Notes under the pieces: model-generated
Database searches by the model: none
Seen by the model: the letters and a program-made list of their open reading frames with translations, nothing else
Told to the model about the DNA's origin: nothing
Shown: positions 23,307 through 35,531 of the stretch, piece after piece
Position numbering within the stretch: position 1 is the stretch's first letter
Layout of the letters: each line of letters begins with the position of its first letter
NCBI GenBank assembly: GCA_001414345.1
Contig: LLCB01000346.1
Location: 1-58,033, forward strand
From: Hymenoscyphus infarciens
Lineage: Eukaryota > Ascomycota > Leotiomycetes > Helotiales > Helotiaceae
Reading direction: 5' to 3'
Length of the DNA stretch: 58,033 bases
Translations under genes and position numbers: made by a program

Positions 23307-24472
23307 GTTGATTTACAACCTCGCTTCTTTCGCTTAACACTCGACGTTACGACCGTGTATCTCTTTTTCACGAGTCTGTTCAATGTCTTGAATCGCCACA
23401 ATCAGCAGAGGAGAATACATTCGCTGGAGCCTTTAGTATTTCCCAGTCTTACATTATTAAAAGGTATCGACTTTTGGATGTTTATTGGCTCATTGGCGGA
23501 AGGAAGTTTGACAAGGCATGCGAAGAAGTTCATCGATTTGCGGACCAAACTATCGATCGTAATCTAAAAGTGGCTTCCGATGAGCATGGGGAGAAAACGA
23601 AACATTCTTTTCTCAATGCTGTAGCGGAGAATACTTCAGATCGTGTTGTTTTGAGAGGACAAATTATCGACATGCTTGTTGCCGGTAGAGATACTACAGC
23701 TTGTTTTCTCCCTGGGTTTGGTAAGTTCCTCAAACGTGCCCAAACGCTCCGCCATCTTTGCAAAAAGATACCAAGCTTTCTCCTCGTTCGGAAGCCACGA
23801 GTTATGGGGAACCTGCGAACAGAAATAAAGAAGTACAATGGCGTGGAGCTTAACCGAAGAACTTTACGTTAAAGGAGCTATCTCCAGAATCTTCTGAAAG
23901 GAAGTGAGTAGGCTTACGACCGTTAGAATATATTTAGGATAGGTGACTAATACATCCCACAGTTCCAAGACTCTACGCCTCAGTCCCTGTAAGCACGCGA
24001 CCAGCATTCAAAACAACCATACACCAAACCGGCTGTGGACTAGACAGAAAGTCCACAATGCTCATTACTAAGGTTCAGCAATAGCATACAATGTCAACAC
24101 AATGCATCGGAGACCAGATCTCCAAGGCTTAGACGCCGAGATATCTCGTCCAGAGAGGTGGGATGAAGATATGCCGATGAATTGTAACCCAGCCGACTCT
24201 AAATGGGGATATTTACCAGTTAATTTACAGTAGGCCAAAAATTTGTATTGGAAGTAAGCATTCTTTTGTCCAAGTGTGGAGCACTTCTAACTTTGCTAGT
24301 AGACTTCGGAATCGCACATGTTGAAGCATCGTATACAATTGTGCGCCTCCTGCAAACCTTTCCAATCATCAAGCTCCCGGAGAATGAAAAGATGGAATTG
24401 GCTGGGGTAAAAAAGCAAAAGATGACCCTCGTTGTGTCGATCGCCGAAAGATGTAATATTATAGTGGAGTAG
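23307..24472 (+). pseudogene. Cytochrome P450 (CYP52-like) pseudogene
   Basis: Encoded pieces follow P450 order: LTLDVTT-type segment (23,328), YWLIGGRKF and VHRFAD (about 23,480-23,540), I-helix oxygen-binding motif AGRDTTA (near 23,690), LLVRKPRVM, YLQNLLK, the post-K-helix RLYASVPV segment (near 23,970), RPERWDED (near 24,150), the heme loop (24,228-24,253) and a C-terminal EASYTIVRLLQTFP ending at TAG 24,470. Introns are visible at 23,721-23,775, 23,904-23,962 and 24,254-24,299. CYP52-like enzymes are microsomal fatty-acid/alkane hydroxylases; that is family knowledge. Lesions: frame changes near 23,366, 23,715 and 24,075, an in-frame TAA near 23,871 and a broken heme loop in which the GGPR part is lost although PKICIG is still readable in another frame. 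The N-terminal membrane anchor is missing. Lesions are mostly indels, not RIP-type. Confidence 0.85.
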
Positions 24473-26366
24473 CAGCCAACATTCTTACCACCTTCTCCAG
24501 TAATAAGATAGTCTTCCAACTAGGCTAACCAACATCGGAGCACTATCGTGAGCTTTGCATATGTAGTCTTTGTTCCAATCTCTGTGCTTACTTCCCAACA
24601 AATGCAGCTATGATGTGTCTTTATTACCAACATCAGAAGCAAGATGCCCAAGTTATGAATTTTTCGACCAAAAGGGGTTTGCAACAAATCTAAGATTTTA
24701 ACTCTACCGCTTTTTGCAGTATGCTCTATTTAAGTGCTAATCGCACAGTATTAAACTTAGTTAATTCAAATCTAACGTTAAACTACTTTCCTTACTTAAG
24801 CTTAGTTCGGCTCGTATAATACAAATCTTATACTTTCTCAGATATATCGGAAAATAAACCTAGCTAAGAATATAGCAAATAAGTCTACTCTTTGTAGTAA
24901 AAGTAGTAGATATAACAGGTTTTATTCGGATTCCTATATAATTTCTATAAGACTACTACGTCTTTAAGTATATTAAAGACCTTCTAGAGGTAACCTTATA
25001 TACGATTTCTATAAGCTCTTATATCTACTAGAGTCTTTATATAGTAAGATTTATAGCGATTACATATATAATATATACTAATTACTACTACGAGAGAAGA
25101 GAGCTTACGATTCCGATCTCTAATCTTACGTTATTAATAGAGAGACTTAATCTTAGTAGTAGTGATAGTCGTAGTAGATAGGTATAACCACACTTTATAA
25201 CTAGGGATTTATAGGAGTAACTAGTAAAGAGACTAATTTACGCTTACAAATCATATAAGTAACGTATAAAAGATATAAGGCACTTATATATGAATTACGC
25301 ACAAATCTAGGTGCCCTAGATATGTGTGTCGAGCGTACTAATCACTCCTTAGCGGGATAGAGCTGAACAATTAATTTTACGTGATACCCACACCTCAGAT
25401 GTGCGAGCCGAACAGGGCCTTAGCTTCCTATAATCCATATATAATTCATGATTCCTGCGCGTGAAACATGTCAACATGAACGTATTTGGAGCCGGAGCAA
25501 ATGCCATCACTGCCGCCCTCTCTGTGACCACAGAGGCAGGCTTGAGAGTAGACTATTAGCATGATTTGAAATTTTGTAGACCAAAGTACGGTACACGAAT
25601 GGTAACATAGCGGTCCCTTCAGCAGATGATGATAACAAAATGTCTTGGACTTTCAATTGCGACAATGTAGATGTTTTTGCTAAGATGCGCCGGTATCTTT
25701 TAGCAATTGGGGTTCACGAACAAGGGACTAGATCATGCAGGAAAACACAGGTGTCTAATGATAAGAGTGTGTATAGTGGTGGTGTTTTGCTATAGGATAA
25801 AAGATTTGGCAGTTTGGGGGAAGGTAATGAATGGCACTCTCTTTTTTATATTAATAGTTGTTTTGTTTTTGATTTACTCTCTGGGTTTCTTTGGTCGACT
25901 TATAATTAGGGAATTTGGTAACACCCTAAAGTCTTTAACTTATATAACATGAATTCTTTTTTTTATATATTTTAATTTTATTTTAGAAAAGGTTATACAG
26001 TGATATATATGAACTATTTCTCAAGTACACGGCCGGTTTGATTATATGAGTTACTCTTCCGGGAACCCTAGATTCATTTCGCGTGTTTATAAAGATAAGC
26101 TCCCCATCGACAACGTAGTCGACTTGGGTAGTACCGGAAGAGAAAGGATTGTCTGAGATCTTTGATCGAGTTTGTGTAAAGATTATTATAACCAGGACTA
26201 AGACTAGAGAGAGCTCGAGTAAGGGTTACTTTCAACGAACGACGTGTAATTTGCAAACAAATAATTTGAAGGTTATGAAGGCTGATGAATCGCAGACATA
26301 GCATTTAAGGTTTCAAAAAAAGGTTTCGAAATTCTAATATTGTATCTAGTCTATTTTGGGAAACGA
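24473..26366. other. Intergenic, with a RIP-like AT patch
   Basis: No supported gene. Bases 24,760-25,300 are an AT-rich patch with the RIP signature, presumably a short transposon relic of unknown type. Small ORFs at 25,349-25,531 (minus) and 25,707-25,952 (plus) lack introns, recognisable domains or convincing starts and are not called. Confidence 0.5.
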
Positions 26367-26374
26367 AGAAGTTT

Positions 26375-26877
26375 GGGTACGATTATTTGGTACGGAAGAC
26401 GCATAAAAGTGAGGCATGCATAAGTGCGGCTGGTGAACGAATCTATTCCTATTTTAGCTAGCCTCGACCCACTCCTCTAAGGGGCGCTTAATCATCGAGC
26501 TCCGCTATAGCGCCTTCCTACCTTTCTATCGCCCTAACGCTGACATAACATATGCTAGCTCACGTAAGAGCTATCTTTTATAGTATATAGATCTTTTAGC
26601 AAATAAAAATTATTAATAAGAGGAAATAATATATTCTAATAAGTAAGACTTATACTAAAGAGTAAAGGAAGGTTAAAAAGGAGACCCCGGCAGTAGGCGA
26701 CGTCACGTGGTAGAGCAAAGTGGTGTAGGAGTGTGTGCGGTTAAATACCGGCGTAGGCTGGCTGGACTTTAGCCCGGGTCAGAAGGAATCTAGTACTAAT
26801 TGGGCATAGTGTGGGCGTGGAGGCGTTGTTGTGCACGCCTCACTTTTATGCGTCTTCCGTACCAAATAATCGTACCC
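26375..26877. mobile_element. MITE with perfect 41-base inverted termini, hAT-type
   Basis: The termini 26,375-26,415 and 26,837-26,877 are perfect inverted repeats beginning GGGTACGATTATTTGGTACG. The element is flanked on both sides by the 8-base direct repeat AGAAGTTT (26,367-26,374 and 26,878-26,885), the target duplication length of hAT elements. At 503 bases it encodes no transposase. The interior mixes GC-rich ends with an AT-rich centre (about 26,570-26,660) that may be a further insertion or local RIP. Perfect termini and target duplication suggest recent movement. Confidence 0.9.
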
Positions 26878-28013
26878 AGAAGTTTGCGATATGAGAAGTA
26901 AGTATTCTGGAATCAACGCGTGGAGAAAAAGATTGAAGTTACGGGCTCAAGATGAAAATATAGCTCCGTGATGAGGAAAGCGAGTGATGGGAGGGTAGGA
27001 AGAGAAACCTTCGCGCAAAGTCAATACTGGTACTCTTCAGTAAGCGATACCAAGTCCTCCACCGGCTCGAAAAAAGCCCAAGAAATACCAAGAAATATTC
27101 AAGCAGTAAGATCTTATTCTCACAAACCCGTAGCATGGTGCTGCGCCAGTAGATCTTCTCTTCCCGTCACGGACAAATCCCAAAGGATCACTTCCCCAGG
27201 ACCATTCAAAGCACGCACTCAACCCCCACTGAAGAACAAATACAAGCAATCTAACAAGCCACTAATATAGAAACCGAAACGAATCAATTTCGTGGGCGCC
27301 CGAGAGCAGGAGCAGAGGGGTAAGCCGAAAGCACGTGACCTATGCAAGGCATGAAAAACCCGTACGAACCGCAGCAAATAATATGCGCCGATTTGCTGGA
27401 ATGGGAAGGAGGGGGGACTCGGCCGCCAAATCGTCTGATGTCGTTGGTAGGGTGTGTTTTGCATATAATAAGATTTTCCTGTTCGATCGCCGCTGGGAGG
27501 CTTGTGCTGCGGATTTACTGATGCTCATGGAAAAAGGAAAGAACTGGCGAAGGAAGGAAATTGTTGATATTGTTATCCATCTATTGGAGACCTGGACTGA
27601 GAAGTTTCCGAGAATGATCTACCATCTAATAGAGTGGAGGGAAATGAGGGTCGATATGGAGAGAAGGATGGTTACTTACCTCGCTCGGTGTGGTCAGAGC
27701 CACGGGTCGGCGAGAACCCTTAGATGACTTGAGATGTCTTTACTGTGTCAATTGTTAAGACGATACTGCGGTTGCACCATAGTCTAAATAGCCGTCCTGA
27801 AGTCTAGATATCCGGATCCCGTGATACCCTACGGAGGCACGAGCAATTTGAGGCCGGGAATCTTTCTCAAGGCCAACAGTGGAAAAGTCCGGAATAGGAA
27901 GTGGTGGAGCAATCTGATACAAGGCCAAGTCTCACGCCAAGCCTGGAACATATGTACAGTCGCTGTGACCCTGTTGTCGGTCATTGGTGGAGGAGAAAGG
28001 GGGACAGGACACC

Positions 28014-28040
28014 TGAAACGACCCGTTCTGGGTCGTTTCA
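28014..28040. other. Perfect 11-base-pair hairpin
   Basis: TGAAACGACCC and GGGTCGTTTCA are perfect inverted arms separated by GTTCT. No function is implied by context; such a motif could be a protein-binding palindrome or the remnant of a small inverted-repeat element. Confidence 0.8.
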
Positions 28041-28605
28041 CGCGCATTACGAACGACCGATTCTCACCGACACGGCTGACTGTGAGATTTTCCCTTGGGG
28101 CAAGAAAGCTGGAAGCTTGTGAACGAATAAGCGTCAGCTCCGGGAAGAAAAAAAGCCAGCAGCAAGAAATCGGTTGCCGATCATTGAAAACGGGGATTGT
28201 GAAGCCAAGAAAACAACAGGCAACGCATATGCCATTTCATGACTGATAAACCTTGCGATTAAATGCCATTGCTTTGCACTTATTTTGAATAAGCAGGTTT
28301 ACAAAGGGATTCTTTCCAAAAGAGATCAATGTTTATTGTGTTTTGAACCTTGATTGACGGACTGGTTTGATACCTACCTCACCGAGCTCCTATACGAGCA
28401 TCTTGCGAGAGCCCAGGGGGTCGGCTGTGGCGTTTTGGTTTCTTGGCGCTCAGGTAAGGCGAGTTTCAGAAAACGTGATGTGCTTGAAACAGTGAGCCGG
28501 AGAAACAAGCGCGGGTGACGAGTCTTGGCTAAATGAGATCTTGATCATCTTGTACTTACTAGTGTACAGTACTCGGAAGTGGGGTCGGAGATGAGGTTGA
28601 CCATT

Positions 28606-28699
28606 TTGATACTTGGCAATTGCTTTGATCTGCTCCCTTGGCTTCCCCAATCTTGATACTTGGCAATTGCTTTGATCTGCTCCCTTGGCTTCCCCAATC
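28606..28699. repeat. Perfect 47-base tandem duplication
   Basis: The unit 28,606-28,652, beginning TTGATACTTGGCAATTGC, is repeated without a mismatch at 28,653-28,699. Identity points to a recent event or a collapsed/duplicated assembly junction. Confidence 0.95.
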
Positions 28700-29433
28700 G
28701 TGGGGTTGGGCTCTTGGAAGCTTGGCTTTCATATCTCTTTAATTGAAAAAATGGTTCTGGGACGTCATTAATTTACTTATTTGTGTACTTTGGGTGGGAT
28801 GTTTCCACCTAGTTTTGGGTACACAAAGCGTTGTGTATTCGGCACGAGTAAGAAGTAGAGGTACCTCATCTAAATCCTTGGCTCATGTTGGATATACAGA
28901 CTTTAGATTTAAAATTAATTTGAAAACTTACTCGCAGGTTGAGAAGCCATTGAGAAGTTGAGGAGAGAGTTTCTCTACATGCCCGATTGGTTCAATGAAA
29001 GAGAAAACATTTTAGTAGAAGATATCAATGAGGCTGTACTCTACTCGCAGGAAGTAAAGGCAGGACATTGCATTGGAGAACCAAGTCGAGGGAGTCTGAC
29101 AACAACCTGGGTGGCTGTACCTATTGTTAGTTGAAGCTTAAGAGCTTACGAGGGGTTGACCTATTGCGGGTTCTCGGTTCTGGTAGCGAGTCGGGGTAGG
29201 GCAACCCATAGGATTCTCGCTCCTCCTGTTTCCTGCACTACTCGGTCAACGATGTGTTGTACAACCCCTTAAGCTGGTACATGTATGTATAGTACACTAT
29301 AGACTATAGCACAGCCCACGATGACTGTCGGCGTTTAGCTGAATTGCTGGTACCCAAAGAATACCATCACTACGCCAAGACATAATACCGTTCAAACAAG
29401 CGCTGGCTGGCCCACGTCAGCCGTATCCACTCC

Positions 29434-29502
29434 CGACCCCCCGACCCCCCGACCTCTCTTCGCCCCGCTTTAAGGACCCCTAACCCCTGACCCCTGACCC
29501 TA
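29434..29502. repeat. C-rich low-complexity tract
   Basis: Short tandem blocks of CGACCCCC (29,434-29,453) and CCCCTGA (29,476-29,502). The reverse strand carries AGGGG, the core of stress-response elements in yeasts; whether it matters here, about 700 bases upstream of the protease, is unknown. Confidence 0.6.
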
Positions 29503-30200
29503 CGAGGGGAGCCTCGTCCTCTTGTCCCTGATGTGTGCTGATGGACAAGCTCAATTCTCCGGAGCCTCTTCTCGCCTCTTCTCGCCTCTCCTCATCCACT
29601 CCCTCCTCCACCACCCCCCTCCCACTTCTCTGCCTGTCTCGTCTTCATCTGCGACACCAAACATCCACCCATACAGCAGCGAATCACGAATTCATCGGCT
29701 ACCGGCTTAGCCCACCAATCCCAGGTCTCCAAACACTCACAGACGACCAGTGGCTCTCGGGAACTCTGTCACTAGCTTCTCGCTTGCGTCGCTTCCCCAC
29801 CGTCATGCTGCGCTCAACGTCTGGGTACTCCGTACCATGTTTGATCCTAGCCTCTCTTAGCCTGCGGAAGGGGTGTGCGCTCTTCATGCGTAAACGTCCT
29901 TTCCTCGAGCCGCGTGTGTTGTTCCTTATACTTGACTACTTCTCCTCCAAATTCCCAGTTTGTTCATCAACCATCAAGTTCTTGTCTTTTTTGCCTCTTT
30001 TCTAATTGAGTTGTATTGGGCGGGTTTCAATCTTCTTTTCATCTTCTTGACTTTACCTTCCCGGCTTCTACTTTTTCTCCTCCATACACTTTCTTTCACC
30101 AGAAGACTTCTTGGGAAATATCACTCTTTAGTATAGCAAACTACCACCTGGTGTGGCTCTTTTCTAGCGACTCGTTCTCTTTCGAAAATACCCAGCAATC

Positions 30201-31561
30201 ATGTATACCTCCATCCAAAGCCTCGTTCTCCTCACATTGGTCTCCTTATCTCTGGCCGCCCCTCAACATCAACCCATACAAAAGCGAGGAGTCTTCAAAG
30301 TCGAGCGGGTAAAGAACCCCAACTTCGTTCGATCACCAGGAGCCGGAACAAGAGCCTTGATCAAGGCGCACGCAAAATACAATGTTCCTCTCCCAGACGG
30401 ATTGGTAGCTGCCATGAACGAAGCAAATGGCGGATCACTACCAATGGTTCAAAAGCAAGCCGCCGCAAGCCCAACAGCACCACCTGGAGCACAAGCAACT
30501 GGTGCTAAGAACGGAACTGGTGGCAACGGAAAGGTCACAGCTACTCCAGAAAAGGGAGATACGGAGTACTTGTCGCCAGTACAAATCGGTGGACAGACCG
30601 TCATGTTGGATTTCGATAGTGGATCCTCCGATCTCTGGGTTTTCAACTCTCAACTCCCAGCCAACCAACAGACTGGCCACACACTTTTCAATGTTCAGCA
30701 ATCCACCACACTCAAGATGATGGCTGGTGCCACCTACAAGATCTCTTACGGAGATGGATCTGGAACTGCCGGAAACGTTGGTACGGATACCGTCAACATT
30801 GGTGGAGCAACCGTCACCAACCAAGCCGTTGAGCTCGCCACTGCCGTCTCCCAATCATTTGTTTCAGACACCCAATCCAACGGACTCGTCGGTCTTGCTT
30901 TCTCCAAGCTCAACACGGTCAAGCCAACTCAACAAAAGACCTTCTTCGACAACGCCATGCCCCAGCTCGCCCAGCCAGTCTTCACTGCCGATCTCCGAAA
31001 GAACGCAGTGGGAGCTTACGAGTTCGGAAACATTGACTCCACTAAGTTCAACGGTACCATGCAATGGGCTGCCGTCAACACCACCAACGGTTTCTGGCAA
31101 TTCTCTTCCCAATCCTTCCAAGTTGGTAACGGAGCTCCAATGTCCGTTCCAGGTGCCCAGGCCATCGCTGATACCGGAACCACTCTCATGCTCACCAACG
31201 CTGCTGTCGTCAACGCCTACTACAGTCAAGTTCAAGGTGCCGTCAACAACCAGACCGTCGGTGGTGTTACATTCCCTTGCAACGCCGTCTTGCCAGATAT
31301 GAAATTCGATGTTGGTGGAAACTTCATGGCTACCGTTCGAGGTAGTGATATCAAGTTCGCCGCAGTTGATGCCACTGGAACCAGTAAGCTCTCTTTCTCC
31401 TCTTCAATTGATACCTGTACTAATATGTCTCTTTAGCCTGCTTTGGTGGTATCCAAGCAATCAACTCTCCTATGCAAATTTATGGAGACATCATGTTCAA
31501 GTCCCAATTCGTTGCCTTCAACGGTGGTAACAACTCCATCGGAATGGCACCCCACCAATAG
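30201..31561 (+). CDS. Secreted aspartic protease (peptidase A1, aspergillopepsin-like)
   Basis: Two exons, 30,201-31,383 and 31,437-31,561, joined across a 53-base intron (GTAAGC, branch TACTAAT, TTTAG), give 435 residues. Residues 1-19 are a signal peptide; the propeptide contains KR at 28-29 and a Gly/Ala/Thr-rich stretch to about residue 115. The mature enzyme has both catalytic motifs, [10 protein letters not shown] (Asp139) and ADTGTT (Asp324), and the flap tyrosine in SYGDGSG (Tyr183). The first motif is DSG, a common variant of DTG. Cys360 and Cys396 are placed for the conserved C-terminal disulfide, the second being encoded just after the intron. The A1 family cleaves proteins at acidic pH outside the cell; fungi use it for nutrition or host tissue degradation. 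Length and motifs are typical. The unspliced reading frame runs into a stop in the intron at 31,434, so the spliced model is needed. Codon use is C-ending, unlike the flanking repeats. Confidence 0.95.
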
Positions 31562-33212
31562 ATTCCCTAGTCGTTTATGTCAATATACCACAATCCACAT
31601 CTCATGTATCTAGTTATTTTTCATGATCAAAGAAAATGAAAGGAATAGGCTCGCGAGGGCATCACATTCTGAGCCTGGTGCCATCATTGTTGTTTACTTG
31701 GCTTTTGTACAAATGCAGTTCTTTTCTTGTATTTTCTTTCTCTTCCTCTTCTCGTTGGTAAAATTACGACCTTAGATAGGCTTGTTTTTTTCTTCTTCTT
31801 TTAGCGGAAGGGCTGCGGAAAGAATTCTTTATATATATTACAGTATCTAGACGGGGCATTGGGACAAATGGTTGTGGGAACAAGATCCATCAGATGATGT
31901 TAATAGATTGATTCAAAATTATGATCTGTGTCATTCGTTTACTTCTCGTCTCGTTCCCGTTCTCCTTTTCGTGCTCACTGTTTTTTTTGCTGCTTGCTCT
32001 TGTCGTCCTCGCTGGACTTCTGAATGAGCTTTTGGCTACTCTGATTCCCAGGTTGAATACTTGAGTTCTACTTTACACTTCATCCACTTCCTTACTTAAA
32101 CAATTGTCTAGAGACAGGTGCTTTCCTTATCAGCCGAGACCCCCAAGTCAGCGAGGAAGATAACAGGTAGTCTCTTAGTTGTCCATATTAAGTCTTTCCT
32201 CCCAAATTTATCATTTTCTGTCCTTTGCGATTCTTCGTCTCTCTTCCTCTCTTCCTCACTTCCCTCTCTGTCTCTCTCTCTCTCTCTCTCTAAATTCCCA
32301 ACTGCGGAACGGGTTTTAGAATGTCACTCGTTACGTATCATGCTGTTAAACCCAGATTCCCTATCAAGATGCCATCAAAATTTGCGGTGATAATCCAATT
32401 CTTTCTTGCCATTGATAGATACAAGGTCCCATACCAATATTCTTCTTTACAGCCTCTGGCACACCAAAAATGTCCCGTGTGCCGTGGAATCGATTTCGGC
32501 GTCTGCGAATATGATCCCAGTCTTGATTTTGAATCGTACACCACGGAGAACCTATGAAGAAAAGTTGCTGTTGATATACCGGTCTTGGTTTAACAATACG
32601 GGCAGATACTGAGGTGTTTTGTGAGTTTGCGGACTGGATTGTATAATGAGTTTCTTCCGCTGTTATTTAGGTGAACACTCGGACGCTGGCTCCTGGAAAA
32701 GGGATATACGAGCTCACAAGAAAGAGTGGTATCTTGGAGAGTCCCTCGCTGGTAAGATTTGGGGTCCCCCCCCCCTCCCTACTCTCTCCCAATCCTTTCA
32801 GGAAAATCCCCGATACTGGAGGATCTCACAGTCGCTCCAACTATGGTTGGTGAATTGACGATTGCTTTGCTAATACTTACATCTTTCTTCAAGTTCATTA
32901 TATATATTGCACTCTATAACTTCGAAGAACAAGTTAGCCGCGTATCTCTAGGAGTGCAGGTTTCATACAGGATTGCTAAATTTGAAGCTTGAACTCCTAG
33001 CGTAATTTTCATTTCATTGTAGCTCGAGTTTCACAAAGCATTTCCATATAATGGAATATATAGGGAGTACTAGAATCTCGATAGATTCGTTACATGTATT
33101 GAGAAATCAGGCCAACGGGACGAAACGAAATATCGACCGTTTGAACTTCACCCTGGATACTATTAGTATTCACCCTCCTTCACATCCCCTTGCCTAATGC
33201 TTACCACACTAA
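31562..33212. other. Intergenic, with a CT microsatellite
   Basis: The first few hundred bases are the likely 3' untranslated region of the protease. A (TC)n tract lies at 32,263-32,290. Several overlapping short ORFs between 32,118 and 32,992 show no domain or consistent strand and are not called. Confidence 0.6.
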
Positions 33213-33221
33213 TATATAAAT

Positions 33222-33747
33222 CGGTAATTGACACAAATGCCACCTTTTTAATTATTAAAGACAGAAATGCCACCTAATTAATTTATTTCTAACAGAAATG
33301 CCACTCTTATGCTATTCATTTATTTTATACGCTCCTAGTACGTTTTTTAGTGTATTCGTCATTTATTTAATATAAATAAAATAGTAGTATTTATGTTAGT
33401 AAAATAGTGGCATATCGCCTAAAAATAGTGAATAGTAACTAAGTATATATAGAATTAAAAACCTTCTCTGAGCAACGACGTTCCTAAAAACAATACTAAA
33501 ACAAGTGTATTAATACTCTTAAAGCATATATAATATGCTACTAAAAACTAACGCCCTATGCCTTATACTAACAGAAATGCCACCTATTTCAGACATAAAT
33601 GCCACTATTCCTATTTCATTATTTTAGTACTAAAATCACTACTAAATAAATAAATAGCATAAGAGTGGCATTTCTATCAGAAATAAATAAATTAGGTAGC
33701 ATTTCTGTCTTTAATAATTAAAAAGGTGGCATTTATGTCAATTACCG
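33222..33747. mobile_element. MITE with long inverted termini, Mutator-like
   Basis: The first and last ~95 bases (33,222-33,316 and 33,652-33,747) are inverted repeats starting CGGTAATTGACA, with a few mismatches, mostly RIP-type. A 9-base direct repeat TATATAAAT flanks the element (33,213-33,221 and 33,748-33,756), the target length expected for Mutator-like elements. A motif close to GACAGAAATGCCACC is repeated about every 30 bases inside both termini (near 33,230, 33,261 and 33,291, mirrored at 33,665, 33,695 and 33,725) and twice more in the interior. No transposase is encoded in the 526 bases. Confidence 0.9.
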
Positions 33748-33756
33748 TATATAAAT

Positions 33757-35531
33757 ATATCTCATTGTCTAAGATTATTATAGAACCCAAGAAGAAGTTA
33801 TCTTTCTCTCCTCGATTTGTCCTCTGTTCAACAGACTTGGGCTAGGACATCCAGTGTTACTGAAGTAGAAATCTTCGCTTCTTCACTCGGAATAAACCAA
33901 GCGGAGGTTTAAAAAGCCCTTTCTTAGCATAAGCCTCGTTCTTAACTATAAAAAAAAAATGGAATTATCGCTGTCGAAGTTCAATTCATTGTCGAATCAC
34001 CTTCAAACCTCTTTGCTAACCGCTATGAAAGAATGTGACGTGTTTAATATATATATTTGAATCTATATATACAGTTCCCAAGCTCCATGGGATTTCCTAC
34101 GCAAGTTCGGAAGGCTTTCACAGTCTTCCCATAGATCATCCCAACACGTTACGACAGTTGAAGTGATACTCGCCACACATTTGGACTAGCGCTTTATATT
34201 TATCAAAACTCTCACGAGAGTGACTCTTGGGAAGTTGTCGACGGTGATTTGAATGGAATTAATTGATATGATCTTTCGCATGAACGGGTCAGTAGGTGAT
34301 AAATAAATGATCTCTCCAGAAGTGGAAAAGAACTTTCCCAGTGGGGCTGCTTTGCGGAGTTTGTGGTGGACTTCCCTTTTTTATCATTTCGGTATCGCGA
34401 TGGTTACTAAGTAAAAAGATGAGATAAAAAAATGACTTTTCGGGGGCAGTCCTGGTTTATGAAATGGCTTCTACTTCTTAAATGACGGCGATTTCGATAT
34501 TTACATTATCATCAGAAGGAAAAGCTGGCACATATGTGAGTTAAAGTAGCATTCTTCATTTTACATCTGTCCTGAGACTTCAAATCTCCTGAAAAAGACT
34601 CCATATTTTCAAGATTCATGGCAAAAGTTCAAAAAGCTACTCATCATAGACCTATAAGTTGACAGAATCACAGAGCAAAGTTCACTCATAATTCTCAAGA
34701 ACCCCACTACTATAAACAGCTGAAAAGTCGGGAGATGATTTCTGAACACACATTTCAACCACTAAAAGCATCCCACATATTATGCTAGCAGCGTGTCCGC
34801 TAGCAATTTGTCCGACAACGTGCTAAGAATTTTATTAAAACTTGCACGCTGAATACCAAATCCCAGTGGTTTACTTGTGTGTTCGTAGAATTCGAGGGGT
34901 TAAGTTCGCTTATTACTGTCGAAACTTCATTCTCTGTCGAATCATCTTCGTAGTTTCCTGTCTTAGCCGTGGGAATGTAGTGTAATCTCCTTTCAAATGT
35001 CATCTGTCTCGAAGCTGCTGCACAGATAGTCAGGAGCTGAATTCTCTTGAGAGGCAAACAAGCACTCTCCGTGGAGTATAGATACCGGCTCTAGTGTGAT
35101 TGTTTAATGTGGTAAGTTTGGGTGTTACCGCATCACTGTAAAAGATAGAAGGGAGGCGGAAAAGCTAATATCAAGGAGAAGAGGGATATTTTGAGATTTG
35201 AAAACTAGATAGATCGAATTTCTGCGGACTATCGTTAACATTGACAAACCACACAAAAGATCATTCAAGAAGCTCATATTGATGGATGAAACGCCTTGAG
35301 TTGAAACCAAGCCTATAACAAAATCTATATATACAACGAAAGTTGAAAAAACATAGAGTGCATCCACTATAATGAGAGCCGAGCTATAAAAGAACCAAAG
35401 AAATAGTGTCATATCCGTCATATATTCTCATCACAGTCTCGCCTAGGAGGCTGGAAATAGTGGCTCGAGGAATCAGCCTCGTCATTTTCTCAGTTCAGCA
35501 CCAATGAAATGAAAGTTGAGGAATCAATCCC
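33757..35531. other. Intergenic, with an imperfect internal duplication
   Basis: Bases 33,962-34,006 and 34,909-34,951 resemble each other around CTGTCGAA and TTGTCGAATCA/CTGTCGAATCA, suggesting a diverged duplication. A minus-strand open stretch at 34,800-35,057 has no ATG start. Another at 35,125-35,421 (98 codons, ATG start) reads as hydrophobic segments but shows no domain. No gene is called with confidence. Confidence 0.4.

Larger units (their letters stand above)
26886..30200. other. Long intergenic region upstream of the protease gene
   Basis: No convincing gene in about 3.3 kb. ORFs at 26,968-27,270, 27,335-27,727 and 27,821-28,246 (plus) overlap equally long ORFs on the other strand and show no domain. 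A 63-codon open stretch ending at about 29,132 looks protein-like but begins after a stop without ATG. Bases 29,940-30,200 are pyrimidine-rich on the plus strand, as is common in fungal promoters, and lead into the protease start codon. Confidence 0.5.

Noticed and set aside
27335..28246. Two plus-strand ORFs of 130 and 141 codons
   Set aside because: Both are overlapped by long ORFs on the other strand, have no recognisable domain and no splice structure; a GC-richer intergenic region gives such ORFs by chance.
28743..28961. 72-codon ORF with a hydrophobic, signal-like N-terminus
   Set aside because: The first codon is TTG, not ATG; the hydrophobic start is the translation of a T-rich stretch, and no intron or domain supports it.
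30427..31302. Long ORFs on both strands inside the protease gene (up to 191 codons)
   Set aside because: Shadows of the protease exon in other frames, caused by its C-ending codon use.
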